The position numbers and the translations under genes were made by a program. Under the pieces are notes generated by a model. That model had not been told where the DNA came from. It did not search any database and saw only the letters and a program-made list of their open reading frames with translations. DNA of 64,000 nt from Thermococcus sp. (lineage in GTDB: Archaea; Methanobacteriota_B; Thermococci; Thermococcales; Thermococcaceae): positions 62,001-126,000 of the forward strand of contig NZ_JACDNS010000006.1 in NCBI RefSeq assembly GCF_017656495.1, in the 5' to 3' direction. Each line of letters starts with the position of its first letter. Position 1 is the stretch's first letter. Positions 8,394 to 18,546 of this stretch are shown here, in pieces.

Positions 8394-8408
8394 CTTATTT
8401 AAAAAATT
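8394..8408 (-). promoter_or_regulatory. TATA box of aIF5A
   Basis: On the minus strand TTTTTTAAATAAG lies about 45 nt before the aIF5A start, with A-rich sequence just upstream as a BRE. Confidence 0.55.
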
Positions 8409-8419
8409 TTTGAAAGCAA

Positions 8420-9736
8420 TTAGGCCTTCGTTTTGAGGAGCATCTTGTTTAGAATCAGCGGCAGTACCAGCACAATGCCGGCAATAATGCCAAGTTTCTG
8501 CCAAGTTCCTAATGAGAGAATTTTTATTATCATGCTGATTCCTGTGAAAAGTGAAATTGCACCAATAATTCCGCTGTATGCCTTTGCTTTTTCTCCAAGG
8601 ACTTTTCCACTTAGGATTAATGGGAGTGTTTCAATAGCCACCATTATTCCCAAGAATGAGAAGAACATTGCTAGAAACAATGTTCTTATGTAGCTGGAAT
8701 TTAAAATCAATGAAACTATGAAAACCCCAGTTAAGGCTACCGAGATTGCTTTATTTCTTGAACTTTGCATTGATTCACTTATCATGTGACCTGCCGTTTC
8801 AATCAATGGAATAAAAGTTGTCATTCCTGCTAAATATATGGACATCATTAAGAGATACAAAACGGACTTAGCTTGGGGAGATTTCACTTCAAGTAGTGCT
8901 CCTGCAATTTTTCCAATATACCCAATTGCTTCGTTTATGGTTGTATGACCATAAAGCATTGCAGTTCCGGGAAAGCTTACTGCGAGAGAGTATATCACGA
9001 TGTAAGTTGACAATACTCCTATTAACAGCTGCAAAATATATCCAACACCAATTAGAACTCTGGAGTCTGTTTCTTCGGGCAAAAATGTTCCCAGGACCAT
9101 ATAGAATCCAAATCCCAAACCCAAGCCAAGGAATGCTAAGAGAAGTATTTTCATTATTAATGGTGGAGTTAGGGGCAAAACCGTAGATTTTATATTCCCC
9201 GTTAATGTATCAAGGGCAAACTTGACTGGGATAATTTTTTCTGCAGTTGTAAGGGCAAAGTTTCTGATTATGTAATATGAAATAACTGTAAAGATTAAAA
9301 ACAACACTGAGAACCATCCCATTAATACAATACTCTTTTCTTTAGCTCTGAACAAAATCACTGAAGAGAGCAACAATGATAATACAACAACCAATGCAAC
9401 ATAAAGAACCTCACTCTTTCCAAAGATGGATATCAAACTTACAGATGAATAGTACAAGATTAATGAGGCACCAATGAGGATAAACATTAAGAGGCTTATT
9501 CCTACACCAGGACTTTTAGAGACCTTCGTTAAGTACTCAAAGAAGAAGTATCTGCTTCGTTTTGTCGCTTCCAGACTGTAGTATGGTATAACTGCTAATG
9601 CTACTGAAACTACTATGTATAACGCAAGAGCCTTTAGTCCCCCTGAAATTAGTATCTGTGGAAATAGCAAAAATGTCCAAATCCCTACCATATATCCAAC
9701 TATTAGGAGAATCATTAAAGCTGTCAATTTCTTCAA
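8420..9736 (-). CDS. Multi-span transporter, NSS/LeuT-like
   Basis: A 438-residue protein with about 11-12 membrane spans and no large soluble domain. The segment FLGLGLGFGFYMVLGTFL resembles the glycine-rich sixth span of sodium:neurotransmitter symporters, and the N-terminal spans would fit the LeuT fold. It is therefore probably a sodium-coupled uptake system for amino acids, but divergent, and the substrate is unknown. The start is a TTG at 9736, 7 nt after AGGAGGG; an ATG at 9743 lies in another frame directly against the ribosome binding site. Nep1 lies 63 nt upstream in the same direction. Confidence 0.6.
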   Translation of the reverse strand: MKKLTALMILLIVGYMVGIWTFLLFPQILISGGLKALALYIVVSVALAVIPYYSLEATKRSRYFFFEYLTKVSKSPGVGISLLMFILIGASLILYYSSVSLISIFGKSEVLYVALVVVLSLLLSSVILFRAKEKSIVLMGWFSVLFLIFTVISYYIIRNFALTTAEKIIPVKFALDTLTGNIKSTVLPLTPPLIMKILLLAFLGLGLGFGFYMVLGTFLPEETDSRVLIGVGYILQLLIGVLSTYIVIYSLAVSFPGTAMLYGHTTINEAIGYIGKIAGALLEVKSPQAKSVLYLLMMSIYLAGMTTFIPLIETAGHMISESMQSSRNKAISVALTGVFIVSLILNSSYIRTLFLAMFFSFLGIMVAIETLPLILSGKVLGEKAKAYSGIIGAISLFTGISMIIKILSLGTWQKLGIIAGIVLVLPLILNKMLLKTKA

Positions 9737-9799
9737 GCTTCATCCCTCCTGAATGGAATATCTCCTAAATTTCTTGTTAATCTAGGTATAAAAAGTTAT

Positions 9800-11526
<1,727 letters not shown>

Positions 11527-11588
11527 ATCCTCACCCATTTTGAAGTTATCCTAAAGGTATATATAAGGCTGGTTGAAACTAGCAAATA

Positions 11589-12179
11589 ATGAGGCTCAAC
11601 TTACCGAGTTTTCTGCAAAGGAATAGGCTACCAAAGGCTTTGCTTGATACTAAGGAACGCAAGATAATGCATATAAGCGATACCCCGGACAATATTTATC
11701 CATTCATTTTGAATTTAATTGAAAAGGTTAAGCCAAATTATATAATACATACAGGAGATTTAGTTGATAACATAAAGCTTGAAAGAAAGCCAGAGCTCAA
11801 GAATAGATATGAACATTCTGTTAAGGATCTAATCCACATTCTTGAAAATTCTGGTGCAGAAGTTTATATAATACCAGGAAATGAAGATGACGTTTCAATA
11901 ATAAGAAAATACACGAAATCTGCAAAAATTCTCTCACCGGGAAGTGTTATCGAGATTGAAAGTGTAAAGCTGGCTCTTGGGCATAAGTACATTGAAGTTG
12001 CTGATATTAAGGGAGTTGATTTCAAACTTTACGGACATAACTTTAAGGTGATTCCCTTAGGAGTCAACGGGGTTATTAGAGTGAATTTTATCCTTCTACC
12101 AAGCAAAAAAATCATAGGAGTTAAATACCCAGATGGAACAAATTTTGAAAGAGGGTATAGGACAATGAGGGGATTATAA
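11589..12179 (+). CDS. Degenerate calcineurin-like phosphoesterase
   Basis: A 196-residue protein with the order of motifs of metallophosphoesterases: HISDTPDN, HTGDLVD, PGNEDD, LGHKY and YGHNF. Several metal ligands are altered: the D-x-H of motif I reads DTP, GNH-D/E reads GNEDD, and the final GHxH reads GHNF. Only GD-x-x-D and single histidines remain. It may be catalytically weak or inactive, or may use a changed metal set. The stop is directly followed by the ATG of the next gene, so the two are tightly coupled and may form one functional unit. Confidence 0.7.
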   Translation: MRLNLPSFLQRNRLPKALLDTKERKIMHISDTPDNIYPFILNLIEKVKPNYIIHTGDLVDNIKLERKPELKNRYEHSVKDLIHILENSGAEVYIIPGNEDDVSIIRKYTKSAKILSPGSVIEIESVKLALGHKYIEVADIKGVDFKLYGHNFKVIPLGVNGVIRVNFILLPSKKIIGVKYPDGTNFERGYRTMRGL

Positions 12180-13181
12180 ATGAGACTGCTTAGATTTGGA
12201 CCTTCTCTTGTGTTTATAAGAAGCTCCAAGTTGAGTGAGCTTGAAAACTTCATTGAAAAGTTTTTTGACGTCAGAAAACTATCCGTTAATGAAGCATTGA
12301 AAAAGAGTTGGGAATTTGAGACAATTTTGGTCCCCACTTTAAGTGAAGAGTGGAAAACTTTCATTGAAAATCCAGAGCAGGAGGCATTCCTCATAAAGAT
12401 GAGGTGTGATAGTGTTTTAAAAGAGCTTTTTAATTCAAATGCTCCTGCTGAGAGGATTAATCTCGGTCCACACATTTTGCTCTTTAGAGTCCCTAAGAAT
12501 ATTGAGAAGGCCATAGAAATTCTAAATAAACGGTATAGTGGGGAGAGTGTTTCGCTAATTGAGGGTATTGAGAAAGGCGAAGAGCGAGATACATTGTTAG
12601 TATTGACTGACAAAAAGCTGAATCACCCAATTGGATTTGAGGATGTTAAAGGTACACTCTTGTTTAAAAGGGATTTTGTGGGATTTTACAAAACATTAAG
12701 CATGGACTTACCTGTGATAATGCACAAGATACTCCCGGAAGGATGGAGGGAGATAACGATTAGATTATATGACACAATGAAGAGGTATGAGGATAACATA
12801 GAGAGACTTTTGCTTGTTCTTGAAGATTTAGATTTGGGTTTTGCCGTCAGCGAAGGGTGGGACTGGGATTATCCAAGGCCATTTATGCGTATAAGAGTTT
12901 ACAAAATAAAACTGATTACTTGGGAAGATCCACTCAGAGTTAAGTTTCTCCTTAAAGGGCTGGAATATAAGGGATATAAACGCCTCGCCGACATTGACGT
13001 TTTCCTTGAAGGCAAAAAGCTTCACTGGGTTGACGTATCCAAACAATACAACTCCAAATTTGAACTTGCAAAAGCTGCTAGGGAGGAATTGGAAAAATTA
13101 CTAAGCACGGAAGCGAGGAGGAGACTCTATGAAATAGAAGCTAAACTTCTGAATAAAGAACTTCCTCAGCAGAGACAATGA
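12180..13181 (+). CDS. Hypothetical protein coupled to a degenerate phosphoesterase
   Basis: A 333-residue soluble protein that I do not recognise. It has no signal peptide or membrane span. The middle part has the regular strand-helix pattern of an alpha/beta protein, a WDWDYPRPF segment near residue 225 stands out, and the last ~50 residues look helical and charged. Its ATG abuts the stop of the phosphoesterase-like gene (TAA-ATG), so the pair is probably translated together. The last 41 nt overlap the end of the convergent DUF257 gene, an unusually long 3' overlap for this window. Confidence 0.7.
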   Translation: MRLLRFGPSLVFIRSSKLSELENFIEKFFDVRKLSVNEALKKSWEFETILVPTLSEEWKTFIENPEQEAFLIKMRCDSVLKELFNSNAPAERINLGPHILLFRVPKNIEKAIEILNKRYSGESVSLIEGIEKGEERDTLLVLTDKKLNHPIGFEDVKGTLLFKRDFVGFYKTLSMDLPVIMHKILPEGWREITIRLYDTMKRYEDNIERLLLVLEDLDLGFAVSEGWDWDYPRPFMRIRVYKIKLITWEDPLRVKFLLKGLEYKGYKRLADIDVFLEGKKLHWVDVSKQYNSKFELAKAAREELEKLLSTEARRRLYEIEAKLLNKELPQQRQ

Positions 13182-13815
13182 ATTCTTTTCCATGATCTTC
13201 AATTTTTATAGATTTTTTGATTTTTATCACGAACTGTTTCTTTCCTTTGAGTGCTATCTCTAAGACTCTAGTTGAAATTTCTTCCCATTCAATTAGTAGT
13301 TTCTGAGGAACCATACCAGTGTTTACAAACCATATTGCAACTCGGGAAGGATTGCCTAAAAATTTCTTTAAAAGTAATCCAATGTTCATTTCAAGTGTTG
13401 GTACTTCTGTCAAATATACTCTTGTGAGTTTATCTGCCCCAAGTATCACTACCACGACGTTCTTATTTTGGCGATAGTACTCCTCTAGGAATTTGGCAAA
13501 TTCACTTATATAAATTGGAGGTTCTTTTGAAATGTCTATCTTTTTTAGAACATGACCAACGTTAATTATTCCTCCTCCTTTTATAACATCTAATTTATCC
13601 AGGGTTTCTGTGTCTAAATTGCATGTTTTCAAGTGCTCCTTTATAACATGAAAAGTGTCGAGTATGTCAATTATGAGAATCTTACTGTTGTTTTGTTTTG
13701 CATATTCAAGGACTTTATTAAAAATCATATGGAGGGGTTCAGTGGGCTTATACTCAATTAGTATTGATTCTCCCATTTGTATTGTACGTAGATACTCATA
13801 AAAGCTTGCACTCAC
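13141..13815 (-). CDS. DUF257 family protein (second of a tandem pair)
   Basis: A 224-residue member of DUF257, a family of unknown function known mainly from Pyrococcus and Thermococcus. The pattern is MGESILIEY near the start, then IIDILDTFHVIKEHL, VIKGGG, VVVILGADKL, and KKFLGNPSRVA. The strand order resembles RecA/KaiC-type ATPase cores, with LIDILD in the place of a core acidic strand, but there is no Walker A, so ATP hydrolysis is unlikely. It overlaps the upstream paralogue by 4 nt. A third paralogue lies at 33075-33749. TATA-driven expression starts before the first copy. Confidence 0.85.
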   Translation of the reverse strand: MSASFYEYLRTIQMGESILIEYKPTEPLHMIFNKVLEYAKQNNSKILIIDILDTFHVIKEHLKTCNLDTETLDKLDVIKGGGIINVGHVLKKIDISKEPPIYISEFAKFLEEYYRQNKNVVVVILGADKLTRVYLTEVPTLEMNIGLLLKKFLGNPSRVAIWFVNTGMVPQKLLIEWEEISTRVLEIALKGKKQFVIKIKKSIKIEDHGKEFIVSAEEVLYSEV

Positions 13816-14456
13816 ACTTTCACCTCCGTTCCAATCTCATCTAGCCATGTAGATTTTTCTATTCTAATCTTTTTGCCATATCCGTGCACTTTAATGACTT
13901 TTGTCATACATTCTTTAAGTTCTGCCTCAATTTCTGGAGTTACTAGATGGGGATTTCCAAAGAGAAATGCTATCCTTTGTGGATTTCCAAGGAACTTTCG
14001 GATTACAACTTCAAAGAAGTACTCGACGGCCATAGGTTGATTTTCGTATGCATTAAATGTTTTTTCAACTCCAAGAACTAAAACAATAACTGGTTTTCTT
14101 TTAGCTTGTTGGATAAATTCGATTTGAGCTTCTCGGACTTCCTTGGAATAAATTGAAATATCCTCATATAATCTTGCTTTTCTTATGATATTTCCAATGG
14201 GGGTGCTTCCTCCACATTTTATAACATATACATTTTTTTCAAGAAAAGAAACGTCAAATCCGCTGAGTTTTAAATGGGTTAGGAAAATATGAAATGTGTC
14301 AAGTATATCATGGATTAAAATAGGGAACTCTTTTTCTTTGGCCCATCTTGTTATTGAATAGAATAAAAGCTCTGGGTGATCTAAAGAAGAATATTCAACT
14401 AAAATAGCCTCTCCAGGTTTTATTTTCTCTAGAAATCCATTAAGAGTCTTGTACAT
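13812..14456 (-). CDS. DUF257 family protein (first of a tandem pair)
   Basis: A 214-residue DUF257 paralogue. Shared landmarks with its neighbour: KPGEAILVEYSS, LIHDILDTFHIFLTHL, VIKCGG, VLVLGVEKT and RKFLGNPQRIA. No Walker A motif is present. The start ATG 14456 follows AGGAGGTG; a TATA box lies about 80 nt upstream. The two copies are diverged, so the tandem duplication is old. Role unknown; a regulatory or scaffold function built on a RecA-like core is only a guess. Confidence 0.85.
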   Translation of the reverse strand: MYKTLNGFLEKIKPGEAILVEYSSLDHPELLFYSITRWAKEKEFPILIHDILDTFHIFLTHLKLSGFDVSFLEKNVYVIKCGGSTPIGNIIRKARLYEDISIYSKEVREAQIEFIQQAKRKPVIVLVLGVEKTFNAYENQPMAVEYFFEVVIRKFLGNPQRIAFLFGNPHLVTPEIEAELKECMTKVIKVHGYGKKIRIEKSTWLDEIGTEVKV

Positions 14457-14531
14457 TCTTTGTTCACCTCCTAATGATAATTATAACAGCACTTATTTGA
14501 TCAGCTGCTTTCTGAATGTTTTAACGATCGG

Positions 14532-14546
14532 CAATATATTTATGCC
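14532..14546 (-). promoter_or_regulatory. TATA region of the tandem DUF257 genes
   Basis: On the minus strand GGCATAAATATATTG provides an archaeal TATA-like box about 75-90 nt before the first DUF257 start. The intervening leader contains nothing else obvious. Confidence 0.45.
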
Positions 14547-14607
14547 TATATTTATTGTTTTCTCTTCACTTTTGAAGAATAGAGTAATCATTTTTGCACA
14601 TTTTATA

Positions 14608-15540
14608 TTACTCAAGGTTCTTAATCTTTGCAACAAAAAATCCGCTCGTATTATGTTTGTCTGGATAGAAACGACGTGCTTTTATAATCTCTTCACTCAG
14701 TTCAACTCCAAAAGGCTTAACTAAAGCGGGCTCACCATAGTGAAGGGGCAACAATTCAACTTTAAAGTTATCTAGAACCCATTGAATTACAAATTCATTT
14801 TCCTCTGGCTCGAGGGAGCATGTAGAGTAAATTAAAATTCCACCCTTCTTCAAATTTTCCAGAGCGACTTTAATTAGTTTCATCTGCAAGTTCTGACAGA
14901 ATTTAACATCTTCCAGTGTTCTGTTTGCTTTTCTCTCTGGGTTTTTGTGAATAGTTCCACTCCCAGTACATGGAGCATCAAGAAGAATTTTATCAAACTC
15001 AATTCCAAGTTCGCCCAAGTAAAGCGAGGACTTGTGGAATATTATTGTGTTCGTAACTCCCAAACGAGATAAGTTGAGACGCATTTCTTTTAGCCTTTCT
15101 TCTCCTACATCAAAGGCATAAATTACTCCTTTGTTCTTCATCAGCTGGGCCATATAAGAGGTTTTCCCACCCGGAGCAGCAGCCATATCTGCAACAACAT
15201 CTCCTGGCTTTGGTTCAAGAGCAACGGGTGGATACATGGAAGATGCTTCTTGAATGTAAAGGAGACCGCTTAAGTATTCAGGGGTTGAAGTTATTGAAAA
15301 TGGCTCTCTCGTTAAACAAAATCCCTCTCTTGCCCAAGGAACTCTCTTAAACTGAAAGCCTTTTTTGTTCAACAACTTAGTAAGCTTTGGGATTTCAATT
15401 CTAAGTGTATTTACCCTAAAACATCTTGGCAGAGGCTTTTCCATAGCTTCAGCTATTTTTATTGCTCTTTCTCCCCAGAGCTGATAATATCGTTCAGCAA
15501 AAGTCTTTGAGTATCCAAGGCTGAAGAGTCTTTCGAGCAT
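14608..15540 (-). CDS. RNA cytosine-C5 methyltransferase (NOL1/NOP2/SUN family)
   Basis: A 310-residue m5C methyltransferase. The SAM site is DMAAAPGGKTSYMAQL; catalytic motif IV is LDAPCTGSG and motif VI STCSLEPEE, giving both cysteines of the family mechanism. The N-terminal region (LPRCFRVNTL) is the RNA-binding part usual in archaeal members. The homologous Pyrococcus enzymes methylate tRNA, so tRNA is the likely substrate, although rRNA is possible. The gene runs toward the DUF257 pair, with a 151-nt gap that has its own promoter. Confidence 0.93.
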   Translation of the reverse strand: MLERLFSLGYSKTFAERYYQLWGERAIKIAEAMEKPLPRCFRVNTLRIEIPKLTKLLNKKGFQFKRVPWAREGFCLTREPFSITSTPEYLSGLLYIQEASSMYPPVALEPKPGDVVADMAAAPGGKTSYMAQLMKNKGVIYAFDVGEERLKEMRLNLSRLGVTNTIIFHKSSLYLGELGIEFDKILLDAPCTGSGTIHKNPERKANRTLEDVKFCQNLQMKLIKVALENLKKGGILIYSTCSLEPEENEFVIQWVLDNFKVELLPLHYGEPALVKPFGVELSEEIIKARRFYPDKHNTSGFFVAKIKNLE

Positions 15541-15597
15541 GGTTGAGTAATCTCAGCCTTTATTTATAGAAGTTTTGGAAAAGAAAAGAAGGGAGTA

Positions 15598-16545
15598 TCA
15601 AACCTTAATGCCACCCATAACCAAGGCCAGAGCTGCCTTTTGAGCATGTAATCTGTTCTCTGCCTGATCCCAAACAACGCTGTTTGGTGAGTCAATTACG
15701 TCATCTGTAACCTCTTCGCCCCTATGGGCGGGGAGGCAGTGCATAAAGATGTAGTCAGGCTTTGCGTGCTTGACTAACTCCTTGTTGACTTGGAATGGCT
15801 TGAATATCTTCCTTCTCATCTCAGCCTCAGCTTCTTGCCCCATTGAAGCCCAGACATCGGTATAAATTACATCAGCATCTTTTACGGCCTTAATTGGATC
15901 ATGTAGGAGCTCAAAGCTTCCACCACTTTCTGCTGCGTTCTTCTCAGCCCACTTGATAACTTTCTCATCTGCTTCATATCCTTCTGGTGTGGCAACAACC
16001 ACGTTGGCACCAAGCTTTGTTCCAGCTATCATGAGAGAATGGCAGACATTGTTTCCATCTCCAACGTAAACGACCTTAATTCCCTGTATTTTTCCCTTCT
16101 TTTCCCAGATTGTCATATAGTCTGCTAAAGCTTGGCACGGATGTGAAAAGTCACTCAAACCATTAATCACAGGAACAGTTGCGTACTTTGCTAAGTCTTC
16201 AACATCTTTGTGGGCATAAACCCTTGCCATAATTCCATCAACGTATCGGCTCAATACACGGGCAGTATCTGCTATCGTTTCTCCCCTTCTCAGTTGGAGA
16301 TCTTGAGCGTTCAAATAGAGGGCGTAACCTCCGAGCTGATACATTCCAACTTCGAAACTAATTCTTGTTCTTGTTGAGGGCTTTTGGAATATCATAGCTA
16401 AAGTTTTACCCTCAAGAACTCTGTGGGGTTTTCCTATCTTATTCCAAATCTTCATCATCTTTGCTGTTTCGAGAATTGTCTCGATTTCTTCTCTTGTAAA
16501 GTCCTGTAAGCAGAGAATATCTCTTCCAGCTAAGCTAACTACCAT
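15598..16545 (-). CDS. argF: Ornithine carbamoyltransferase
   Basis: Catalyses carbamoyl phosphate plus ornithine to citrulline in arginine metabolism. The carbamoyl-phosphate loop is KPSTRTRISFE; further sites are SHPCQALAD and MHCLPAHRGEEV. The mature length of 315 residues matches the well-studied Pyrococcus furiosus enzyme, to which the sequence is very close. I set the start at ATG 16545 (MVVSLAGRDIL), which is 5 nt from GGTGA; in-frame TTG, GTG and ATG codons a few residues upstream are weaker. No other arginine genes are next to it. Confidence 0.97.
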   Translation of the reverse strand: MVVSLAGRDILCLQDFTREEIETILETAKMMKIWNKIGKPHRVLEGKTLAMIFQKPSTRTRISFEVGMYQLGGYALYLNAQDLQLRRGETIADTARVLSRYVDGIMARVYAHKDVEDLAKYATVPVINGLSDFSHPCQALADYMTIWEKKGKIQGIKVVYVGDGNNVCHSLMIAGTKLGANVVVATPEGYEADEKVIKWAEKNAAESGGSFELLHDPIKAVKDADVIYTDVWASMGQEAEAEMRRKIFKPFQVNKELVKHAKPDYIFMHCLPAHRGEEVTDDVIDSPNSVVWDQAENRLHAQKAALALVMGGIKV

Positions 16546-16702
16546 TGGCATCACCAAAAATTGGTTATTTTATGAGTTAATAATAGTTTCGTCAGAGAAT
16601 GCACAGATGAGCTGTAAGATTTCCGAAATGCCTTACAAATAGGTTTGCAAACTTAAAACTTCAAAGAAAAATAATTATAGTGGTCAAAAGAAATACAAAA
16701 AC

Positions 16703-17176
16703 ATGAGGCATTACGAAGAACTAGCCCTTAAATTTATGTCTCTCTTGGCACTAACCTTTGGGATGTATGTAGTTTTTAAACCCATTGAAAGCTTGCTAAT
16801 TCTCCCAATTGCAAGAATTTCAACAATGGCACTTCAACTTATAGGTTACAGTGTTTACTCATCCAAATCTGTTATTATAGTAGAGGGTATTGCAAAAATT
16901 GAAATTATTGGTGCTTGCACTCCTGTTTTACCCTTTTTACTCCTTGTCTCTTATGTTGCGATTTTTGGGAAAAAAAGCAAGTATAATGCTATTTTTCTTT
17001 TGTTTGGGTTTATATTTCTGTTTATAGTTGATGTAGCTAGAATAATGTTGATGGTAGTCCTAACCTTTTATGGGTTTGAATTAGAAAAATCTCATCAGCT
17101 TTCTAGCTATCTATTAATTCCCGCATCCTATTTGTTTATCCTTTGGATTTACAATAAATTTTTTGTTTCAAAGTAA
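16703..17176 (+). CDS. Archaeosortase/exosortase-like membrane protease
   Basis: A 157-residue protein with about five or six membrane spans. It has the three spaced residues of the exosortase/archaeosortase family, all near membrane boundaries: Cys72 in GACTP, Arg113 in DVARI and His131 in KSHQL. The C-to-R distance of 41 residues is the spacing I recall for haloarchaeal ArtA. Family members cut a C-terminal membrane anchor and move the protein to a lipid or other carrier. This one is short, close to the bare core. The next gene, 101 nt downstream on the same strand, encodes a secreted protein ending in a sortase-type tail, so this is likely a dedicated enzyme-substrate pair. Confidence 0.75.
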   Translation: MRHYEELALKFMSLLALTFGMYVVFKPIESLLILPIARISTMALQLIGYSVYSSKSVIIVEGIAKIEIIGACTPVLPFLLLVSYVAIFGKKSKYNAIFLLFGFIFLFIVDVARIMLMVVLTFYGFELEKSHQLSSYLLIPASYLFILWIYNKFFVSK

Positions 17177-17233
17177 GAAATTTTGTAAATTTACTCAAAT
17201 TTCATTAGAGAATGCTCACATTTTAGCAGAAAT

Positions 17234-17243
17234 CAATAAATAG
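17234..17243 (+). promoter_or_regulatory. Possible TATA box of the repeat-protein gene
   Basis: CAATAAATAG lies about 40 nt before the start of the secreted repeat protein, so that gene may have its own promoter besides read-through from the archaeosortase gene. Confidence 0.35.
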
Positions 17244-17277
17244 CATTGACAACTAATCCCCAATAGTGGTGGGAAAG

Positions 17278-18546
17278 ATGAGAGGAATTAAAAAAGTTAT
17301 ATTACTCATTATCGTCATGTTAATGACACCTATTGTTAGTGCGGAGACTTATTTGGATATTTTAACGAATATCCATCCTAGTTCGACATCTGGCACTATT
17401 GTATGGTCTCATTATTTACCGGCAAATTGCTCTAAATTGGACAAGCTGGTTCTCACAATTGAGGCCTACGATGTTGATTATGATAATAACATTCCTGTTT
17501 ACCTAAATGATGTGTTCATCGGGTACTTGGAAGGTGGACATAATAATGAATGGGCAAATACAACTTTTATTATTACAGATGAAACCACATTAGAACAGAT
17601 ATTCAATGCTTCAAACTTTGCCATTGTTGTAAAGGTTCAAGGAAAAAGTGGTGACTGGGTAGGAGTTGATGAGTCGATTCTCTACATTGAATATACCGCA
17701 GGAACCCCTGAAGGGGAAAGATACGAGGATACCCAAGAGAATATCCAAGAAAATAGTACTCCTAGCCCTATAGTTTGGACTCATAAGCTTCCTGAGAATT
17801 ATACAAAAATACTTCGTTTTGCATTAATTATTCAGGCTTATGACGTTGACTATGACAACCATGTAGAAGTATATGTAAATGATGTATTCATCGGGTATTT
17901 AAACGGCAATGCCAACAATCAATGGACAACTACAATACTTACGGTCTCTGATGAAAATTTGATCAACCAGATTATTAACAATACTAATGTCTTAGTTGTT
18001 AAAGTTACACCTCATTCAGATGATTGGGTTGCCATCAACTCTTCAAGACTTTTAGTTGACTACATTGCTGGAGAAAATGATGTTAGATCATATGAGGATA
18101 CTCAGGAAGATGTTAGTGATGAAACAACATGGCAGGAGATAACCTGGACCCACACACTCCCTTCAAACTATTCAGAAATCATTAGAATGACTTTCATCAT
18201 TGAGGCCTATGATGTTGATAAGAAGAATTACATCCCAGTTTATGCTAATGATGTGTTTATAGGATACCTGGAAGGTGGTTATAACAACAAATGGTCAACA
18301 ACAGTAATATCAATAAGAGACAGGGGAACCATATCGCAAATATTGGAAAAGGATCCCCATACAATTACAATGAGAGTAGTTCCAGACCGTAGTGATTGGG
18401 TTAAAATTGGAGATGCCAAGCTAATTGTGGATTATCGCACATTGACTAGCGAGGAGGAATCGAGGACAAGTGCTCCAATCCCGTTACCTGTGTATCTGAT
18501 GCTTTTAGCTGTGATACTCTATTATATTCACCAAAGAAAAGAATAA
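17278..18546 (+). CDS. Secreted three-repeat protein with archaeosortase-type C-terminal signal
   Basis: A 422-residue exported protein. I chose ATG 17278, after GGTGG, giving a signal peptide (MRGIKK, a hydrophobic core, then cleavage near VSA-ET). The body is three tandem repeats of about 125 residues. Each has a W-x-H-x-LP strand, EAYDVD or QAYDVD, a NDVFIGYL segment, a W-x-T/N-T strand, a DWV turn and an IEY/VDY end; repeats 2 and 3 open with YEDTQE. Many N-x-S/T sequons suggest glycosylation. The C-terminus is APIPLPV, a hydrophobic stretch of ~12 residues, then HQRKE: a motif, membrane span and basic tail as in archaeosortase targets. It is probably anchored at the cell surface. Ligand unknown. 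Confidence 0.8.
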   Translation: MRGIKKVILLIIVMLMTPIVSAETYLDILTNIHPSSTSGTIVWSHYLPANCSKLDKLVLTIEAYDVDYDNNIPVYLNDVFIGYLEGGHNNEWANTTFIITDETTLEQIFNASNFAIVVKVQGKSGDWVGVDESILYIEYTAGTPEGERYEDTQENIQENSTPSPIVWTHKLPENYTKILRFALIIQAYDVDYDNHVEVYVNDVFIGYLNGNANNQWTTTILTVSDENLINQIINNTNVLVVKVTPHSDDWVAINSSRLLVDYIAGENDVRSYEDTQEDVSDETTWQEITWTHTLPSNYSEIIRMTFIIEAYDVDKKNYIPVYANDVFIGYLEGGYNNKWSTTVISIRDRGTISQILEKDPHTITMRVVPDRSDWVKIGDAKLIVDYRTLTSEEESRTSAPIPLPVYLMLLAVILYYIHQRKE

